NCBI GenBank assembly: GCA_023525975.1
Contig: JAKNSE010000030.1
Span: 2,271,001 to 2,335,000 of the forward strand
Direction: 5' to 3'
DNA: 64,000 bases
Source: Smallanthus sonchifolius
Lineage: Eukaryota > Streptophyta > Magnoliopsida > Asterales > Asteraceae
How positions within the stretch are numbered: the first letter of the stretch is position 1; every line of letters begins with the position of its first letter. Made by a program: the position numbers and the translations under genes. The notes beneath the pieces are model-generated. The model searched no databases. It saw nothing but the letters and a program-made list of their open reading frames with translations, and was not told the DNA's origin. This document shows, piece by piece, positions 34,415-44,832 of the stretch.

Positions 34415-34836
34415 TCTATACTATATAATAAATAAAGGTTTTTTCATGTCACGTGTCGCCTTCATATTCATTCTCATCATTTTTTTTCGTCTCTCTCTTA
34501 TTAAATACACCTCTATCTTTTAATAATAATATATTTTTAAATAAAATAATAATTATACTAATAAAACACATTTATTTTAAATTATCCCTTATTATAAGAA
34601 ACTTTAAAATCTAATTATATAACTTTTATTTTCAATCAAATAGTAAATAAAAGTCAAATTACATTAAATAGTAATTAAGGTATTTTTGAAACCCAGTTAT
34701 ATATTAATTTGTACATATTTTGAATTTTGTTTTTTATGCTTAGTATATGTAATACATTTTTACACCTGTAAAATATATACATAAAGATTTAAGAATTTGA
34801 TGTATTGATATTTTTTACCCACGGGTTATAAGCTAG
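34415..34836 (+). mobile_element. Small non-autonomous Helitron
   Basis: Starts TCTATACTATATAATAAA at 34415 after A, and ends CTAG at 34836 before T, i.e. A|TC...CTAG|T as for Helitrons. A small ACCC/GGGT inverted pair lies just before the 3' end. 422 bp, no Rep/helicase. The 5' end closely resembles that of the larger minus-strand Helitron ending at 54591. Confidence 0.62.
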
Positions 34837-35548
34837 TAAATAAATAAATAAAAGAATAAAATTAATAATAATATGAATAAACTAATCTATATGAAATAAT
34901 AATAAAAAAGTGGAAGGTCTCAATTTAGGCGTAATCTTCCCCCCACCACCCCAATCTCTTCCTTTTTTATATCCTCTCAAACAAATCATCGGAAGTTTCT
35001 TAAAATCTCTTCCTAAATCATAATGAAAATCCCTGTTAAATATAGATATGAACTCAAATCAAGACCCATAAGAACCCTCAGCCGCTCTCCCTCGCTATTC
35101 GATCTCAATTTTAGCGAAATTCCCTAATGTCTACGCACCACTAACCACCGAACTGCTACTATTCGTCTCTTCTGTGCGGTCCAAGTACACGAAATCAACC
35201 TATCTTCTTTTGAATCATGCTTTGTGAAGTTTTGTTTTGAATATGCTCATTCGTTCTATTGAAGATTGGGTTTGTGTAGACTAACTGACGCTTTGTCAAT
35301 TGGTTTTAACCTACTGTGTATTCTTGAATGTTCAAAAAGTATGTAAGGATTAAATAGGTCAAGCTGATTAGAAGGCTTGTGAATTAATGTGATTACTTTT
35401 TCTTTCTTTGAACAGCAAAGGACCGGACACTCGGATCACCTTTAAAAATGGATCACCTTTCCGTACCACTCAAAAGTAAACTCACAACTAGGAAAAGCCC
35501 TAACTCGAATAATTTGTCCCAAGCTAGGCTTTGGTGTAGTGGTTAATT
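34837..35548. other. Unassigned spacer
   Basis: AT-rich start with a (TAAA)n stretch, then more mixed sequence with short pyrimidine-rich parts around 34930-35180 that could be an old 5' UTR. No convincing gene. Confidence 0.3.
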
Positions 35549-35564
35549 AATAGAAAGCATTATT

Positions 35565-35900
35565 GCAACTTCCGATGTGGTGTAGTGGTAGAAAGTCTGG
35601 ATTCCCTAAAAAAGACCCAGGTTCTATCCCTACAGGCATCACTTTGGGAGGGGCATGGTGGCTCAATGAAGGAAGACCGGGATCTTTGTGATCTCCGGTT
35701 CGATCCAGAGGGCGTCCGGGTTTTACCACCAGTGGGCTTTCGGGCGGGTAGGTTTTCCCCGGAACTGGAGATAACTTGGGGCGCTTAAGGGCTCCGTACG
35801 GCTGGGTTGGGCCAGCTGGCGGTGGCCTTTTACTAATGGGTCACCCCGTACGGAGTACCTAGGTAATTCTCTGTTTGTTGGCCGTTTAAAAAAAAATAAA
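35565..35900 (+). mobile_element. SINE with two tRNA-like heads
   Basis: The 336 bp insertion is flanked by a 16 bp duplication (AATAGAAAGCATTATT, 35549-35564 and 35901-35916) and ends in an A-rich tail. Pol III-type boxes occur twice: GTGTAGTGGTAGAAAG with GGTTCTATCC (35580-35630), and GTGGCTCAATGAAGG with GGTTCGATCC (35659-35707). This looks like a dimeric head. It lies 400 bp upstream of the third CYP89A gene. Confidence 0.78.
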
Positions 35901-35916
35901 AATAGAAAGCATTATT

Positions 35917-36324
35917 ATTAGGCTTTGGTTGGCCGGTATATACCTTGAAGGTAGATACATGGACTGGTCCTATTTGTTTAAAGGTCAGAAATGCTAATGG
36001 GCCAATTTGGATGGACATTATTGTGGGAGGAGAAATCAAGTAGGCCCATTCAGACATAAACAGAGAGATGGGTTATTAATGGGGAAGGATTTAGATAAGG
36101 CCCTACTTTAATAAGGGCTTTGCGTAATAAAAAATGGGCCCTCGTATTTCGTTTTAGAACAGGGGTAATTTGGTAAAAGAGCAACAAACTTCCAAAAATC
36201 AAGGAACCGATGATATTGATTTTCGAGTCATATGACGAATATCGATTAGATGAAATGATGAGATCTCTTCTATTCTATTCTATTCTATTCTTCTTTCCCC
36301 ACCATTCACTTCACATCATCATCC
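35917..36324 (+). promoter_or_regulatory. Upstream region of the third CYP89A gene
   Basis: A (TATTC)n microsatellite lies at about 36265-36290, followed by a pyrimidine-rich leader to the ATG at 36325. No clear TATA box. The SINE limits the native promoter to about 400 bp. Confidence 0.4.
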
Positions 36325-38677
36325 ATGGAGCCCTGGTTCCTCATCACCGTCACCCTCTGCATCGCCGCCCTTATCCGATCCCTCCTCTTCCGCCGGAGCC
36401 ACCACAACAACCTACCACCAGGACCACCCCTTCTCTCCTCCACCCTCATCCTACTAACCAACTCCCTCCCTTACCTCGAACCCATCCTCAAAAACCTCAA
36501 ATCCAAATACGGACCAATCATCACTCTCTCCATCGGCTCCCGTCCCTCGATATTCGTCTTCACCCACTCTCTCGCTCACCAAATCCTCATCCAAAACGGC
36601 GCCGTCTTCTCCGACCGCCAAAGAACCCTCCCCGTCCGCAACATCTCCTCATCCCCCTACGGCCCCACATGGCGCCTCCTCCGCCGCAACCTCGCCGCCG
36701 AGATTCTCCACCCGTCCCGTGTGAAGTCATACTCGTGGGCCCGAAAGTGGGTCCTACATATCTTGATCAATCGCTTACACATCCAGAAGTCGGCTACCGG
36801 AATCAAGGTGATTGATGATGTTAACAATATATTTATATATTATCAATATATTTATATATTAGGTAAAAAAACTTGTGTATTAACAATGTAAATATTCAAT
36901 AATAATTAGTAATAACCAGTCATAAAAAAAATTATTAAGTAGTTAATAAAAAGTTGTGAACGCGGTCGAAACATTTATTTATGGTATTTTTAAACCGAAT
37001 TACATATATAATTAACCCAAAACTTAAATTACATATATCCCCTTTTTTTATAAAATTAGCAACCTTACAAGAAATACGGCTATTCTTATTCCATCGATCC
37101 CAACCCTAACCTTCTGATTCCTGTTTCCGATCGATTCCAACATCCAGCTGTCGCTTCTGATCGATTCCATCAACCAATTGGGTATATATGTAATTAATGA
37201 AGGGATATACGTAATTAAAATTTTGAGCTGGGTATATATGTAATTAACGAAGTTTTAATTTTTTAGGGGATATATGTAATTGCTCTAATTAGGCCATTCG
37301 TAGTGCCCTTCATAATGGGTTTATATTCGATTTACACTCGGTTCTCACTCGATTTCGCTCGTACGTTTCTCAATTTCATTCAAAATCATCATTTTGAGCG
37401 AAATAAGTGTAAATCTAATGTAAATCCATTATGATTATGTTATTGGGAGTGCCCTTTACAACAAAATTGAAAGTTGGAACTGGCACCAGCCAAACTGTTA
37501 GTATGGATTATTATCAGCCAACGGATCATAGTTTGAATTATTAAAAACGAATTTACGAAATATGACTTTATCAGATTTCTTTGTAATTTTACTATATCAT
37601 AGTTATCAATATTACAATATTGAGCAGGTGATTGACCACTTCCAGCACGCAATGTTTTGTTTATTGGTGTTCATGTGTTTCGGAGAGAAGCTAGATGAAC
37701 ATCGGATTAATGAAATTGCCAGCGTACAACGTCGGTTGTTGTTGATAGTTGGTTCAGGTCGGTTTAACATACTCGGTATGTTCCCACGGTTGGGGAGACT
37801 GTTGTTTATAACCAGATGGAAAGAGCTGTTACAATTGCGTAAAGATCAAGAACAAACGTTGTTCCCGCTCATCAAATCTAGAATAGAGTCTGTTAATTCA
37901 GTTAATTCGGTTACACAAAACGATGGAATTGTGGCGTATGTCGACACGTTGGTGAATTTAGAGCTTCCTGATGAAGAAGGTGGTAAAGAGAATGATGGAA
38001 AGCTGAGTTACAAAGAGATGGTAAGCATGTGTGGAGAGTTTCTTAACGCGGGTACGGACACGACTTCCACTTCTTTACAATGGATCATGGCTAATCTGGT
38101 GAAGCATCCTCACATTCAGCGCAAAATCTATGACGAAATCGTGGCAGTGGTTGGGCCGCCACGAGAGGTGGAATCGGTTATAAACGAAGAGGATTTAGCA
38201 AAAATGCCGTACTTGAAAGCGGTGGTTTTGGAAGGGTTGAGAAGGCACCCACCGGGTCACTTTGTGCTGCCGCATAGGGTCATGAAAGATGTAGAGGTGG
38301 AAGGGTATACGATTCCGGAGGGTGCCACTATCAACTTCATGGTGGGTGAGATGGGTTTGGACCCGAAGGTGTGGGATGAGCCCATGGAGTTCAAGCCGGA
38401 GAGGTTCTTGGGGAATGATGGCGTGTTTGATATAAGTGGGAGCAAAGGGATAAAGATGATGCCTTTTGGCGCGGGTAGAAGGATATGTCCTGGCTCGGAT
38501 TTGGCTATGCTTCATTTGGAGTATTTTGTCGCGAATTTGGTTTGGTTTTTCGATTGGAGTGTTCCTGATGGGTGTCATGTTGATCTTGATGAGAAGGTTG
38601 AGTTCACTGTGGTCATGAAGAACCCTTTGCAAGCACAAATTTGTTCAAGGGTTGAGATGATGAACCACTTGAGTTGA
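36325..38677 (+). CDS. Cytochrome P450, CYP89A-like, with one intron
   Basis: Exons 36325-36807 (161 codons) and 37628-38677 (349 codons plus stop) give 510 residues. The join GIK|VIDHF matches GIKVVDHF of the intact copy. Donor AAG|GTGATTG and acceptor GAGCAG|GTGATTG keep the frame exactly. Motifs: N-terminal anchor, NLPPGPP hinge, WRLLRRNLAAEILHP, I-helix NAGTDTTSTSLQW, EGLRRHPPGH, PERF, heme loop FGAGRRICPG. Predicted ER-anchored monooxygenase; the substrate is unknown. Without splicing the first frame would run to about 36891 and lose the catalytic half. Exon 1 is very C-rich, which opens long false frames on the other strands. The other two family copies have no intron here. Activity depends on splicing of the 820 bp insert. 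Confidence 0.88.
36808..37627 (+). other. Intron of the third CYP89A gene, probably a gained insertion
   Basis: 820 bp, starts GT and ends AG. The 10 bp AGGTGATTGA occurs at both edges (36806-36815 and 37626-37635), like a target duplication. The interior is AT-rich with a 19 bp tandem repeat near 36825-36862, the inverted pair ATTACATATATCCCC (37028-37042 and 37266-37280), and a hairpin MITE at about 37291-37456. The outer ends show no clear terminal inverted repeat. Confidence 0.72.
37291..37456. mobile_element. Hairpin MITE inside the P450 intron
   Basis: Arms CATAATGGGTTTATATTCGA (from 37311) and, inverted, a near-match read from 37433 back to about 37395; outer AGTGCCCTT also recurs inverted near 37448-37456. 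About 166 bp with no coding. Internal loop GTACGTTTCTCAATTTC. Confidence 0.5.
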
Positions 38678-39688
38678 TATATGGATGTGTATCTATAGGT
38701 CTAAAATGTACAAAAATAAGAAGGCACACTTGATTATGCATGTCTTGAACTTGAAGTATATGATATGATTTAACTAAAGTTTCTATTGATTACAAGTAAG
38801 ATGAGTTAGTTAATAACTTAATATACACCCAAACTTGTAGACATTATTGTATTCATAAAACTTACTCCAACTTTAATACGTGTGATTGTGTGATTTTCAG
38901 GTTTTGACAAGGATAACAAAAATCAGTATACCTGAAAGAGTTTTCTTGTTACTAAAACTTACTCCAACTTTAATACGTATGATTGTGTAACATTGTATAC
39001 AAAAAATGTGCATCATCATATTCTCTTGTGATAAGATTCTAAAAAAAAATTGTATTTTTTTATGAAAATGGCCCCGACTTTATGATTCGCTTTGGGCACA
39101 AAAAAGATTGAGTCAACCCGCATGAAATGGCATACACAATAAATTGACTCAAATGATCTCATACATTATTCTGAAAATTGTTTGGTGGTGGAGTAACTTG
39201 AGGAGGTGTGTGAAATGCAAGTTTGATTTATTAAAATTTAAGAGGTCCTTTATGATTATATATGCTAAATAAACTAGATCGAACTCGTATACTTCTCCCT
39301 GATATTGAATTTAAGTAACAATTTTGTTAAATTGTCTCTCGTTTATACCACACGATTTTCACACACACGCCACTGAATTCACGTCGGTCGTTGTTATTGG
39401 CAATCGTTGAAATCTGGATTAGCAAGAAACTATATGTTACCTTACTGTATGTTGTCCTTAGAGCAAGAGGGTCGAAACCAATTAACAAAATTGCTTTTGG
39501 CTAACCTGTTAATAAAATATTCGTCGCTTTTGACATGTTACCTAACCCATTTGAACCATGTCTACAAGTTACCTAACCCGGTACCCAACTTACTCTATGT
39601 TATAAAATATATTTTACAAAAAAGTCTCGATTTCTAATTCGTTTAAGGTTCTAAAGATGTAGAGCCGGCTGCCTTATAAAACAATTTA
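38678..39688. other. Downstream region of the third CYP89A gene
   Basis: Probable 3' UTR and spacer. A 35-40 base segment (ACTTACTCCAACTTTAATAC...) is repeated near 38859 and 38957. No other gene. Confidence 0.35.
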
Positions 39689-41013
39689 GACAAAATTACA
39701 GAAAACGTCATTTACGTTTATATAAAATTGCAGATTTTATCCTTTATCTTTAAAAATCACGCTAAACATCCTTTACGTTGACTTTTTGTAACAGATTACG
39801 TCCTTTACATTAACTGCCGTTAACTTTTATATTAGATGATGTGTTAATTGACCAGATTACCCTTTCTAATAAAAAAAAACACAAAATAATTAAGGGAAAT
39901 TACCAAAATGGCTATTTCACCGGTCAAACTTATAAAAATGGTCAGACTTTTTTAGCCTACTAATTCATAGTTATTTAGGCCAATAGACGGCTAAAGACCC
40001 CATGGACCCCACCATTTTTTATTAAAAAACAAAACAACCAATCAAATAAATAATAAAAAAAAAACCATGTCCCCACCATAGTCTTCATCCTCTCCCTAAC
40101 CCTAACCACACCGCCGGTAACCCCATTTTTCCGGCACCATACCGCCGGCAAACACACCCGAAACCAAAATTCGTGCTACTCGTCTCCACCACTTACCACC
40201 TCACTCCGGTCACCAGAACCACCAAATACGATCCGATTCACCCAAACCTCTTTTCTCCAACATTTGTTTCTGCGGCAAAAACAAAGTCGAAAAAATGGTA
40301 TGACGAAGGCTGAGGATTTTTCAGCAAGAATATACATTTGGGTGATGCATTTGAGGAGTATATGATCCGCTTCCCATATTTAAAGCGACTCTGTTTTCAG
40401 AGTGAATTACTTATAAAAAAATAACGATTTAATCAGCAAACATTTTTAAAGATTATTATGTTTTTGTTGGTTTTATTTAAGGTTAGTGATTATTTTCCGT
40501 GGTCTTCATCTACAATAAAAGGAGAGCAGCTCTCGTCAAGAACATACACACAAGAAAACTACTCGTTTCTTTCTCAAGGAAATCACTCCTCTGTTCTCTT
40601 GTTGAAGGAAACAACCCTATCTCTATTTTGTGTTTATTTTGCTCAGATTCAGGTTTTTATCCTCTTTTGGCATCACACAATAGTTTCAATTGGGCCAACC
40701 GTTTCTCTAATTTATTTCAATATAATTGCATCTTGTATTTTTGTCAATTACTGTGTTTTGGGTTGAGGGAGAAGACTGACAAATTAGGGTAAGGTTATAT
40801 ATAAATAAAAATTATAGATTTGGTCCTTTAGGGATAGGGTAGAATTGTGATTTTCAAAAAAGTAACCGAAGTTTTTAACAAAAGTTAGTGTGTGTAAAGG
40901 ACGTAAGTTGTTATAAAAAGTTAATGTAAAGAATGTTTAGCGTGATTTTTAAAGATAAAGGATGAAACCTGTAATTTTATATAAACATAAAGGACGTTTT
41001 CTGTAATTTTGTC
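39689..41013. mobile_element. Mutator-like element with long inverted repeats
   Basis: The 1325 bp element has terminal inverted repeats of about 125-130 bp (39689-39814 and 40884-41013), clearly alike: GACAAAATTACAGAAAACGT at the outer ends, and CCTTTATCTTTAAAAATCAC within. Flanks AACAATTTA and AAGAATTTA form a 9 bp duplication with one mismatch, as for Mutator-like elements. No transposase. The interior (39850-40870) is unlike the ends and has a C-rich 5'-UTR-like part (40070-40260) and a possible exon-like stretch around 40260-40400, so it could be captured host DNA. Confidence 0.75.
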
Positions 41014-42311
41014 AAGAATTTAAATTGCAAAGAGATAAAAGGTAAAGTTAATATAATTTATATTTTTCATGTAAGAGTTATGTTGGAACTAATTAAAAGA
41101 AGTCAAAGTAATACCCCTTAAAATTTATTGAACCCATTAACAATATACTGAGTATGTGACCCAAATGATGGAGGAGATTCCCACATGGTATGTACAATTA
41201 TAAATTCATTTATGATTGGAAAAACATAATTAATATAAAAGAATCTTTTAAATTCAATATTATATTCTCTTTTGGGATGAAACATGGGTCGGTGATAAAG
41301 CGGCTCTTTTTTATTACCACGCTATACAATATAAAAGTATGGATGGTAATTAGACGATCTTGCACCATTTTTGATAATTCTTGTGGTAAAATCGTGTCTC
41401 ATATTCATTTTTGAGTATATTAGACACTAGCTTACTTATTAACATCAGTATCAAGTATATCTATTACTTTATTAAAATTACCCGTTAAGATTCTAAGTTA
41501 AATTTCTTACTATTTTTAATATGGGGTATTGTTGCTACAAAAATCTACCATTGAGGGCTATCTGGATCGTCGCAACAGTTTAGGGGATTAACCAGCCGCA
41601 TTTTGTCTTATCCATCTCGCACCAGATATGTAAAACCTTGAAGAACTCGTAGAAGGGTCAGATACAAGGGTCTCTAGACAACCATCTAACGCTCAAGTCA
41701 GTATTGAATTCCACCATTGATGTGTTTATGTATAAAATAATAGAGAATATAAGTATCAAATATGTTAGGAAGGATCTTACTATGGAGGTGAAGTAATACA
41801 TGAAACATACGGGGTAGGGTTTCCATGGGCGCTTATGTGTTAGACCTAAAACCGTTAGGTCAGGCTCAATCTAGGGGTATACTCTACAAGTCCCCTCAGT
41901 CTGGTATCCAAGAGCAGCTCAACATATTTGGTGGCTCCAAGCGAACTAAAAATTTGGTGCCCTTTTCCAAAAGCCATGTTTACGGTTTCGGTTTAACATT
42001 TAAAGATTGTTTAATACAATAACACTTAAATCTTAATGAGCACTAAATCTAAATCACTAAATTAGCAAATCAAATCAAATAACAATTTAATAACACTTAA
42101 TTACTTAAATCTAAATCAAGTTAAATGAGGCAATGAGCAGTTGCAAAATCAAATTAAATTAGCACTCAGATAATCATATTGCAAATGATAGTCTAGCAAA
42201 TTGCAAATGATTCAAATTAGCCCGTAAAGGCCTGATGGAAGCCTAAATATATATATAAAAAAAATTAAAGGGGCCCCTATATTTTGGGAGGCCAAGCTAG
42301 TCACTATTGGG
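41014..42311. other. Unassigned spacer
   Basis: AT-rich with no supported gene. A segment at 41915-41985 (GCTCAAC...GCGAACTAAAAA...CCTTTTCCAAAAG-like) resembles 53163-53225 on the same strand, so part of this is a dispersed repeat of unknown type. Confidence 0.35.
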
Positions 42312-42527
42312 TGTCACCTGTTGGTATGATGTAGTCCAAGCTGCATTATGCTTGACTCATCATTTGTTATCATCAAATTATTTTTCAGTTATCATAGGGT
42401 GATCCATGTTAGCTCATGGGTTTTAAGATTAGATTTACTTGATCACGAGTATTTTAAGCATAGATGTGCGGTCAGAATTGACACTTGATCATATTAACAA
42501 ATGTTTATATGTATAGTGGACATGTAG

Positions 42528-42636
42528 TCCAGGTTTTTTACTTGAGTGATTAACCTATCATTGTCGGACATATAGTCCGGATTTATGCACAATCATATCA
42601 ACATGCTTTACTTTTTTAGCTCGGACATGTAGTCCG
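42528..42636. repeat. Three dispersed GGAC/GTCC hairpins
   Basis: GGACATGTAGTCC (42528-42540), CGGACATATAGTCCGG (42565-42580) and CGGACATGTAGTCCGG (42622-42637). All have loop ATRTA. Similar stems occur in the array at 30.2-31.9 kb. Confidence 0.6.
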
Positions 42637-42799
42637 GAAGACACTTGATCCAAAGCGTAATTTAGTTCAAGCCATGAATATGGCATTCCGGCTTTCAAGC
42701 CCTGAGAGCATCAGTTCGGCTTTTATTACAGAAAATGTCATGTCGAACTCGTGGTATGCGGACTTACATAATATGCGGTTGTCGGATGACGTTTAAAAG

Positions 42800-43470
42800 A
42801 ATGCACTTGTTCCAACAACTAAGTGTTTCTAAATGCATGTTTGTTCCATTACCAAATGACGTGTATATATAACACACTTGTTCCAATTACCAAGTGGTTT
42901 GTAAAAAGTGTGCATTTGTTCCAATTACCAAACGGCGTGTATATATAACGCACTTGTTCCAATTACTAAGTTGTTTTAAAAGGTGCGCGTTTGTTCCAAT
43001 TATCAAACGATGTGTATATATAACACACTTATTCCAATTACCAACTGGTTCTAGAAAGCACGCGTTTGTTCCAATTACCAAACGTCGTGTATATATAACA
43101 CACTTGTTCCAATTACCAAATGGCTCTAGAATGCACGTGTTTGTTCCAATTACCAAACGTCGTGTATATATAACACGCTTGTTTCAATTACCAAGTTGTT
43201 CTAGAAAGCGCGCTTTTATTCTAATTACCAAACGTCGTGTATATATAAAACACTTGTTCCAATTACCAAGTTGTTCTAGAAAGCGCGCTTTTATTCTAAT
43301 TACCAAACGTCGTGTATATATAAAACACTTGTTCCAATTACCAAGTGGTTCTAGAAAGCACGTGTTTGTTCCGGTTATCAAACTGTGTGTATATATAACA
43401 CACTTATTCTAGTTACCAAGAGGCTTTAAAAATCACATGTTTATTCTAACTACCAAACGGCGTGTGCATA
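42800..43470. repeat. Tandem array, period about 75 bp
   Basis: About eight to nine units. Each has CGTGTATATATAACAC, a near-palindrome with a TATA-like core, and two copies of TTGTTCCAATTACCAA separated by a variable GC-richer part (for example TCTAGAAAGCGCG). Two neighbouring units near 43184-43330 are almost identical. The period is a multiple of three over part of its length, which creates a false 172-residue frame. Confidence 0.85.
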
Positions 43471-43890
43471 CCACACCCTAATACATGCCGGGCAAGCTAT
43501 GTGGAAGAGTATATATCATGTCGGACGTGTAGCCAAAGAATGATATGCCGCGTAACCCAATAAGACGTGGCGCGTAGCTGAATAATGATACTACACATAA
43601 CCAAATCAAGGCGTGGTGCATGGTTGTGTAGCCGAATAATGACGCTAGACCTATAAACGAACCGAACATTGACTATAGGTTGCATGTTAGCTCGTGGACA
43701 TTAAGATTGGATTTACTTGACGCTAGGTGGCATCATGGTGGGCTATCTGAAGAGCGAGAGAACTAGCATAGGATGTTAATATTGTAATAAGTTTAATTAT
43801 GTAATAAACTTGGCTTTAATAAAGTTACGATTTTTGCTGATATTTATCTCTAATTGTTAATTATTTTGTGTAAATCCAACTTACGTGACA

Positions 43891-44330
43891 CATCCCAAGG
43901 CCAAGTCTGGGTCGTAAACCCATTAGAACTCAAATCTAGATTTTGCTTTCCTTCTCCTTATTAGCTTGACTATATATTTGTGGGCCACGACGGCACAACC
44001 CCTTTATTTCACTTCTAGCTTTTTTTTTTCCAAAATTTATATACTTTTAAGCCATTTATATTCTATTAAACAAGAATACTTTTAGATATAAATAGAGTTT
44101 ATAATATTTTTAATTTGAAAAACGTAAATAAAAAATTAATGAATGTTTATAAACTTTTTTTTTATATTTTAGCTATTTTGACCATTTAAGTTTTTATAAA
44201 CTTGTTAAAAATTTTAATTTTCTGGTATAAACTTTGGCGAGGATCAAAGAAATATGTCGTTTAGCATGTGTGGTATCACGTAGAGTCATCAAATGGTGTA
44301 CGGTACTAAAGCATATTTATAAACTGTTAC
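43891..44330. other. AT-rich spacer
   Basis: No gene, repeat or signal recognised. Confidence 0.35.
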
Positions 44331-44630
44331 GTTGTGTGTTATGGTTCCACCACACCATGCGGTGATGGTGATGTGGACCTGCGGCAATAACCCAAGCAAC
44401 ACGACCCCCCCCCCCCCCTAACATTGCGATGAGTGTGAACATGATGAAGATGCAGCGAGGTGTGTGGTTCATCACCGCATTTTGTACCAAATTGAGAAGT
44501 GAAGCAACAAGGTACGGTAGGTGTGGGGTAATGTGGCATGCGGCTAGGTGAAGCAACACCACCCCCTTCCTGCGGCGAGGTGCGGCGTCTTCACCCTCAT
44601 CGCACCTACGGTGGAACCATAACACACAAC
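44331..44630. mobile_element. MITE with 21 bp perfect inverted repeats
   Basis: The ends match perfectly: left arm 44331-44351 begins GTTGTGTGTTATGGTTCC, right arm 44610-44630 is its inverse. 300 bp, GC-richer than the flanks, with a run of about 14 C near 44405-44418. No clear target duplication. It lies 200 bp downstream of the J-domain gene. Confidence 0.7.
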
Positions 44631-44832
44631 CTTAAAAAAGTTAGACTCATTTAGTCTTATATTTTTAACAAATTTATTGAACTTTATACTTATCAACATA
44701 ATATAATAAAACTAAACTTCAAACATATTATATTAACCATTTAACCAACACAAAATTATCTTAACAAGTCTTAAGTTGAGGATCTATCAGTCTATCCCTA
44801 GTAATTTCAACACAAATCTGTCACTAGTTTTG

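Larger units (their letters stand above)
42312..43890. repeat. Repeat-rich LTR-like region
   Basis: Starts TGTCACC and ends CGTGACA, which would suit a gypsy LTR, but no target duplication is seen. A segment (TTAGCTC.TGG...AAGATT.GATTTACTTGA) appears near 42408 and again near 43688. It contains three small hairpins and a 75 bp tandem array. The identity is open. Confidence 0.4.

Noticed and set aside
35580..35710. tRNA gene
   Set aside because: Box A and B-like motifs occur, but no cloverleaf could be drawn; target duplication and A-rich tail show a SINE.
36210..36815. 201-residue Pro/His-rich frame overlapping CYP89A exon 1
   Set aside because: A shadow of the C-rich P450 exon; the P450 frame explains the sequence.
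42894..43412. 172-residue open frame of repeated peptide
   Set aside because: It is a by-product of the 75 bp array; no start context, and the other strand is open too for the same reason.
42800..43470. CRISPR-like regular repeats
   Set aside because: Plant nuclear context, no cas genes, and the parts between repeats are variants of the same sequence rather than unique spacers.
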